Source: Streptomyces morookaense (GTDB taxonomy: Bacteria; Actinomycetota; Actinomycetes; Streptomycetales; Streptomycetaceae). From it: a stretch of DNA of 64,000 nucleotides. Position 1 is the stretch's first letter; each line of letters starts with the position of its first letter. A program made the translations under genes and the position numbers. Under the pieces are notes generated by a model. That model saw only the letters and a list, made by a program, of their open reading frames with translations. It made no database searches and was not told the origin of the DNA. This document shows positions 60,660 to 64,000 of the stretch, one piece after another. The DNA lies in NCBI RefSeq assembly GCF_013030945.1, contig NZ_JABBXF010000051.1:28452-92451 (forward strand), given 5' to 3'.

Positions 60660-61628
60660 CTACCGGCGCTCGGCGGCAAGCACCGCATCGCGGTACACAC
60701 GGGCGGCAGCCCGAAGCGCGGTCTCCGGCTCGACGCCCTCCGCCTCGGCCCGCACCGCAAGGGCCAGCAGTTCGTAGCCGATGCCCTCGCCCGCCGGAAG
60801 GGCGACGTCCAACCCCTCATGCCGCGCACGCGACGCCAGCTTCGCGGCCAGCGCCAGCGCCGGCTGCCCCAGCGGCACCCCCTCGGTGACGGACTCCCGC
60901 CGCTTCTCCGCCGCCTTCGTCCGCATCCAGTGCTCCTTGACCTCCTCCGGCGTCTCGGCGGTCTCCTCGCCGAAGACGTGCGGGTGGCGGTGGACGAGCT
61001 TGTCGACGATCGTGCCCGCGACATCGTCGACGGAGAACGGCTCGTCCGGGTCGTCCTGGGCGATCCGCGCGTGGAAGACCACCTGGAGCAGGACGTCGCC
61101 GAGCTCCTCGCGCAGCGCCTCCCGGTCCCCGGTCTCGATGGCCTCCAGGAGCTCGTACATCTCCTCCAGCCCGTACTTGGCCAGGTCCTCGTGGGTCCGT
61201 ACGCCGCTCCACGGGCAGGCGGCCCGGATCCTGTCCATGACCTGCACCAGGTCCAGCAGCCGGGCGCCGGGCAGGTCGTACGAGCCGGGGAGCAGTTCCA
61301 GGGCCGGCATGGTCTCGCGGCCGGAGCCGGCCAGCCGGGCGAGGCCGTCGGTGAGGGCGGACTCGCCCTCGGCCGAGCTGATCACGACGGCGGTGCGGCG
61401 CTCGCGCACGCAGTAGTCGACGAGCTCGCGGGCCACGGCCTCCGCCTGTTCGACCTCGACCCCGGCCTCCCGCAGATATGGCAGCTGCGGGTGGGCGGGG
61501 TCGGCGCACAGCACCCGCCCGGCCTCGCGCAGCGCCTGCCAGGCGGGCCAGGACAGCAGCCCCGGGGCGACCCGGTGGCTGGTGGTGAGGAGGACGATGC
61601 GGCCGGCGGAGTCGGTGGAGTCGTTCAC
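60660..61628 (-). CDS. mazG: Nucleoside triphosphate pyrophosphohydrolase MazG
   Basis: 322 residues from a GTG at 61628. The all-alpha NTP-pyrophosphatase core is in the middle: ACPWSGVRTHEDLAKYGLEE, LEAIETGDREALREELGDVLL and QVVFHARIAQDD with the Mg2+-binding acidic residues. It hydrolyses NTPs to NMP and pyrophosphate, clearing damaged nucleotides. The first 110 residues are a separate domain of the kind seen in actinobacterial MazG. A -10-like TAGGCT ends seven bases before the GTG and no ribosome site exists, so translation is probably leaderless. Confidence 0.93.
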   Translation of the reverse strand: MNDSTDSAGRIVLLTTSHRVAPGLLSWPAWQALREAGRVLCADPAHPQLPYLREAGVEVEQAEAVARELVDYCVRERRTAVVISSAEGESALTDGLARLAGSGRETMPALELLPGSYDLPGARLLDLVQVMDRIRAACPWSGVRTHEDLAKYGLEEMYELLEAIETGDREALREELGDVLLQVVFHARIAQDDPDEPFSVDDVAGTIVDKLVHRHPHVFGEETAETPEEVKEHWMRTKAAEKRRESVTEGVPLGQPALALAAKLASRARHEGLDVALPAGEGIGYELLALAVRAEAEGVEPETALRAAARVYRDAVLAAERR

Positions 61629-61635
61629 ACGGACG

Positions 61636-61641
61636 AGCCTA
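61636..61641 (-). promoter_or_regulatory. -10 box for leaderless mazG
   Basis: TAGGCT on the minus strand is followed by seven bases and then the GTG at 61628. The geometry places transcription start at the start codon. No clear -35 box is present. Confidence 0.45.
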
Positions 61642-61662
61642 TGCCGTGCCGGCCGCCCCGGC

Positions 61663-62280
61663 TCAGGCCGGCTGTTCGGGCGCGGTCGTGGTGGGCCGCA
61701 GCCAGGGCTCCCGGGCGGGCCGCGCGGTGCCGCGCTTCGCGTCCCAGGAGCCGTAACGCGGATTGACGTCCACGTGCAGGGAGTCGGAGGTCCGCATCAG
61801 GACGTCGTTGGTCCGCGCGGCCCCCAGCTTGGCGTCCAGCTTGCTGCGGACCAGGTCCATGGTCAGCGCCTGGTCGATCTGGTCCGGGGCGATGCCGAGC
61901 GCGAGGAACCTGCTCTCGACCGCGTCGGCGCCGCCGTTGGCCTTCTCGACCTTGGCGCGCTGCTCCTGGACCTCGCGCCGGGTGACCTGCACCCCGTTGT
62001 CCTCGCCGGCCCGCTCGATGATGCGGTACTGGATGAGCCGGACCAGGGTGTCCTGGCCGAGGCGGGCGCTGTCCGCCAGCATCTGCCGGCCCTGCGGCGA
62101 GGACTGCTGCGCGTCCCGTACGTCGTTCACCTGGTTCTGCAGCTGCGAGACGGTGATCCTGTCCTTGCCCACGACGGCCGCGGCACCCGGATGCGGGGCC
62201 GAGCCGCAGGCGGTGAGCAGGGGGGACGCGGTGAGCAGCGCGGCGGCGGAGAGGGCGAGCGCGGTCCTGCGGCGGATCAT
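61663..62280 (-). CDS. SurA N-terminal domain lipoprotein
   Basis: 205 residues from the ATG at 62280 (GGGAGG upstream). The lipobox LLTAC (Cys near residue 25) marks a secreted lipoprotein. The mature protein has a SurA_N-like chaperone fold: VVGKDRITVSQLQNQVNDVR, then LVRLIQYRIIERAGEDNGVQ and RREVQEQRAKVEKANGG. The parvulin isomerase domain of full PrsA/SurA is missing. It may help fold exported proteins. It precedes mazG on the same strand by 34 bases, although mazG probably has its own promoter. Confidence 0.87.
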   Translation of the reverse strand: MIRRRTALALSAAALLTASPLLTACGSAPHPGAAAVVGKDRITVSQLQNQVNDVRDAQQSSPQGRQMLADSARLGQDTLVRLIQYRIIERAGEDNGVQVTRREVQEQRAKVEKANGGADAVESRFLALGIAPDQIDQALTMDLVRSKLDAKLGAARTNDVLMRTSDSLHVDVNPRYGSWDAKRGTARPAREPWLRPTTTAPEQPA

Positions 62281-62445
62281 GAAGCCTCCCGGGAAGGGGT
62301 ACGGGCGGGCACGACGATCGGGCGTTGATCGATGGTAGGCGAACCGGCCCGGTCCGGGGGCCGTCTCCGCAGGAGAACCGGGAGAGCCGTTTCGCGTATC
62401 TTTTCGACATTCACGGTGCAGCGGTACAGAGAGGACAAGCCACCC

Positions 62446-63882
62446 ATGGAACCGGCAGCGGCCACGGCCCCGGCACGGCAGCGCGGCGCGTCCGCGGCCC
62501 GTACCGCCCTGCGCGCCCCCCGGCTCGACCCCTACAAGGTCGGCGGCGTCTTCTTCGTCCTCTACACCGCGCTTTCGCTGAGCCGGCACGTCCGCATGCT
62601 CACCATGTCCTGGGACCTGGGCATCTTCGAGCAGGCGATACAGGGCTACGCCCGCCTGGGCGCGCCGATAGCCGACCTCAAGGGGCCCGGCACCAATATC
62701 CTCGGCGACCACTTCAGCCCCGTCACCGCGCTGATCGCCCCCTTCTACCGGGTCTTCCCGAGCCCTGTGACCCTGCTGGTCGTCCAGGCCCTGCTGTTCG
62801 CCCTGTCCACGGTCCCGGTGACGCGGCTCGCCGCGCACCTGCTGGGCCGCGGGCGCGGCCTCGCGATCGGGGTGGCGTACGGGCTGTCGTGGGGCGTGCA
62901 GCGGGCGGTCGACTTCGACTTCCACGAAATCGCCTTCGCCATGCCGCTGCTGGCCTTCTCCCTGGAGGCCGTGGTGCGGCGGCGGTGGCGGGCCGCGGTG
63001 CTCTGGGCGGCACCGCTGGTGCTGGTCAAGGAGGACCTGGGGGTCACGGCCGCCGTCATCGGCGCGCTGGTGCTGATACGGCTGCGCGGCGTCCGCAGCG
63101 ATCCGCGGGCGGCCGCGTGGGCGCTGGGGCTCGTGGGCTTCGGGCTCGCGGCCACGGCCGTGGCCCTCGGCGTGATCATCCCGAGTTTCAACCACGGTGG
63201 CTCGTACGACTACTGGACCAAGCTCGACGGCAGCGGGGCTCCCGGTCCCGCCCCCGTCATCCCGCTCGACACCGCGATCCGCACGCTGCTGTGGATCGTG
63301 TTGCCCACGACGGGCCTGTTCGCCCTGCGCTCGCCCGTACTGATCGTCGCGCTGCCGACGCTGGGGTGGCGTTTCCTCTCCCACGACGACCACTACTGGG
63401 GCACCGACTGGCACTACAGCGCGGTGCTGATGCCGGTCGTCTTCATCGCGCTGGCCGACGCGCTGGCGGGTGCGCCGCGCGCGGGGCGCGCCTGGCTGCG
63501 GACGTACGCGCAGCACCTGCCCGCCGCCGTGCTCGCGGCGGCGCTGGCGCTCACGGCGTCGCTGCCGCTGTACAGCCTGACGCTGCCGGACAGTTACCGG
63601 ATACCGGCGGGTGTGAAGGCGGCGGAGGGGCTGCTGGACCGCATCCCCGACGGCTCCGTCGTCGAGTCCGACGTCGGCCCGATAAGCCGGCTGGTCAACC
63701 GGTGCCGGGTGCTGTGGGTCGGGGACACGCGGGGGATCACGCCGGATTACGTCGCGCTGCGGATCGCCGACGGCCGTTCGGCCAAGGACGTGTTGGGCGA
63801 GGCGCAACGCCTGCACCCGGGGGTGCGGTTTCGCCTGGCCGGCGAGGCGGGGGGCTATGCGGTGGTGCAGCGCGTCGGTTAG
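62446..63882 (+). CDS. DUF2079 multi-span membrane protein
   Basis: 478 residues from the ATG at 62446, preceded by GAGAGGACAAG; the frame is open upstream without support. The family pattern is clear: SWDLGIFEQAIQGYARLGAP, GTNILGDHFSPVTALIAPFY, VDFDFHEIAFAMPLLAFSLE, LVLVKEDLG and WHYSAVLMPVVFIAL. About nine or ten membrane spans are present, then a soluble C-terminal region. The layout is reminiscent of GT-C glycosyltransferases, which use lipid-linked sugars, but no activity is known for the family. It diverges from the SurA-like lipoprotein gene. Confidence 0.9.
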   Translation: MEPAAATAPARQRGASAARTALRAPRLDPYKVGGVFFVLYTALSLSRHVRMLTMSWDLGIFEQAIQGYARLGAPIADLKGPGTNILGDHFSPVTALIAPFYRVFPSPVTLLVVQALLFALSTVPVTRLAAHLLGRGRGLAIGVAYGLSWGVQRAVDFDFHEIAFAMPLLAFSLEAVVRRRWRAAVLWAAPLVLVKEDLGVTAAVIGALVLIRLRGVRSDPRAAAWALGLVGFGLAATAVALGVIIPSFNHGGSYDYWTKLDGSGAPGPAPVIPLDTAIRTLLWIVLPTTGLFALRSPVLIVALPTLGWRFLSHDDHYWGTDWHYSAVLMPVVFIALADALAGAPRAGRAWLRTYAQHLPAAVLAAALALTASLPLYSLTLPDSYRIPAGVKAAEGLLDRIPDGSVVESDVGPISRLVNRCRVLWVGDTRGITPDYVALRIADGRSAKDVLGEAQRLHPGVRFRLAGEAGGYAVVQRVG

Positions 63883-63896
63883 GCGCGGGCCGTCTT

Positions 63897-63964
63897 GGGC
63901 TGGTCGCGCCCACGCGGCGGAGCCGCAAATGTGAACAGTCCCGCGCCCCTGACGGGGCGCGGTC
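63897..63964 (-). repeat. Dispersed palindromic repeat, interrupted copy
   Basis: On the minus strand GCGCCCCGTCAGGGGCGCGG is followed by GACTG, then a foreign stretch of about 28 bases, and then GGGCGCGACCAGCCC, the end of the repeat tail. It lies directly after the DUF2079 gene. Confidence 0.65.
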
Positions 63965-63978
63965 AACGGATTCGTAAC

Positions 63979-64000
63979 TGTCCCCTATATATAGGGGACA
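63979..64000. promoter_or_regulatory. Perfect 22-bp palindrome at the window end
   Basis: Two exact inverse 11-base half-sites, TGTCCCCTATA and TATAGGGGACA, abut at the last base of the window. The AT-rich centre (TATATATA) with GC flanks is exceptional here. It probably is an operator for a gene just beyond the window. Confidence 0.65.

Overview
The window is a 64 kb piece of a Streptomyces chromosome. GC content is very high and third codon positions are almost all G or C. GTG (and one TTG) starts, GTGA/ATGA stop-start overlaps and convergent genes that share their last bases are frequent. A tRNA-Leu(UAA) gene of the bldA type, two Rpf-type transglycosylases, a c-di-AMP leader, a Rex-type operator and a partner-switching sigma-factor module are all typical of the genus. 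From memory, the gene order follows the region of S. coelicolor that carries sigI, hutU, bldA, eno and rpfA. No insertion sequence, prophage, integrase or CRISPR array was seen; this looks like conserved core chromosome.

Layout. 1-6.4 kb: a cell-envelope block with the end of one probable LCP (LytR-CpsA-Psr) gene and three complete LCP genes, interleaved with a family 2 glycosyltransferase and a thioesterase. 6.4-11.5 kb: a two-domain VOC protein, a three-gene surface operon (one sortase substrate and two single-span exported proteins), and a POT peptide transporter. 12-17.6 kb: an OmpR-type two-component system, a GtrA protein, then purK-purE-dipeptidase in one translationally coupled operon. 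17.6-20.3 kb: UDP-glucose dehydrogenase and an acyl-CoA dehydrogenase. 20.3-22.5 kb: anti-sigma factor, anti-anti-sigma factor and SigB/F-type sigma factor. 22.5-24.2 kb: a membrane protein of unknown function and a deazaflavin-dependent oxidoreductase.

24.2-34.8 kb is amino-acid catabolism. The hut operon (hutU, an M20 amidohydrolase, hutF, hutI) sits directly downstream of a coupled three-gene FAD/[2Fe-2S]/FAD dehydrogenase operon, with a divergent PLP decarboxylase-like gene. The first dehydrogenase gene holds the only in-frame TTA codon I found, and the bldA tRNA needed to read it lies 13 kb away. 35-43 kb: secreted alpha/beta hydrolase, RpiR-type regulator, acyl-CoA synthetase, cystathionine beta-synthase, SGNH hydrolase (with a PHO-box-like triple repeat upstream) and thiolase. 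43-49.6 kb: small unknown genes, a Bax-inhibitor-1 protein, bldA and a MacB/FtsX-type ABC exporter.

49.6-64 kb: cyclopropane-fatty-acid-synthase-like methyltransferase, type II NADH dehydrogenase with a Rex-type operator, Ppx/GppA phosphatase, DUF501 protein, DivIC/FtsB-like protein, enolase, rpfA with a c-di-AMP riboswitch, a second Rpf protein, a cytochrome P450, mazG, a SurA-like lipoprotein and a DUF2079 membrane protein. The window ends on a perfect 22-bp palindrome. A dispersed palindromic repeat (a 17-bp hairpin followed by a 20-nt tail) occurs about ten times, mostly between genes, and seems to have been taken into the coding ends of two genes.
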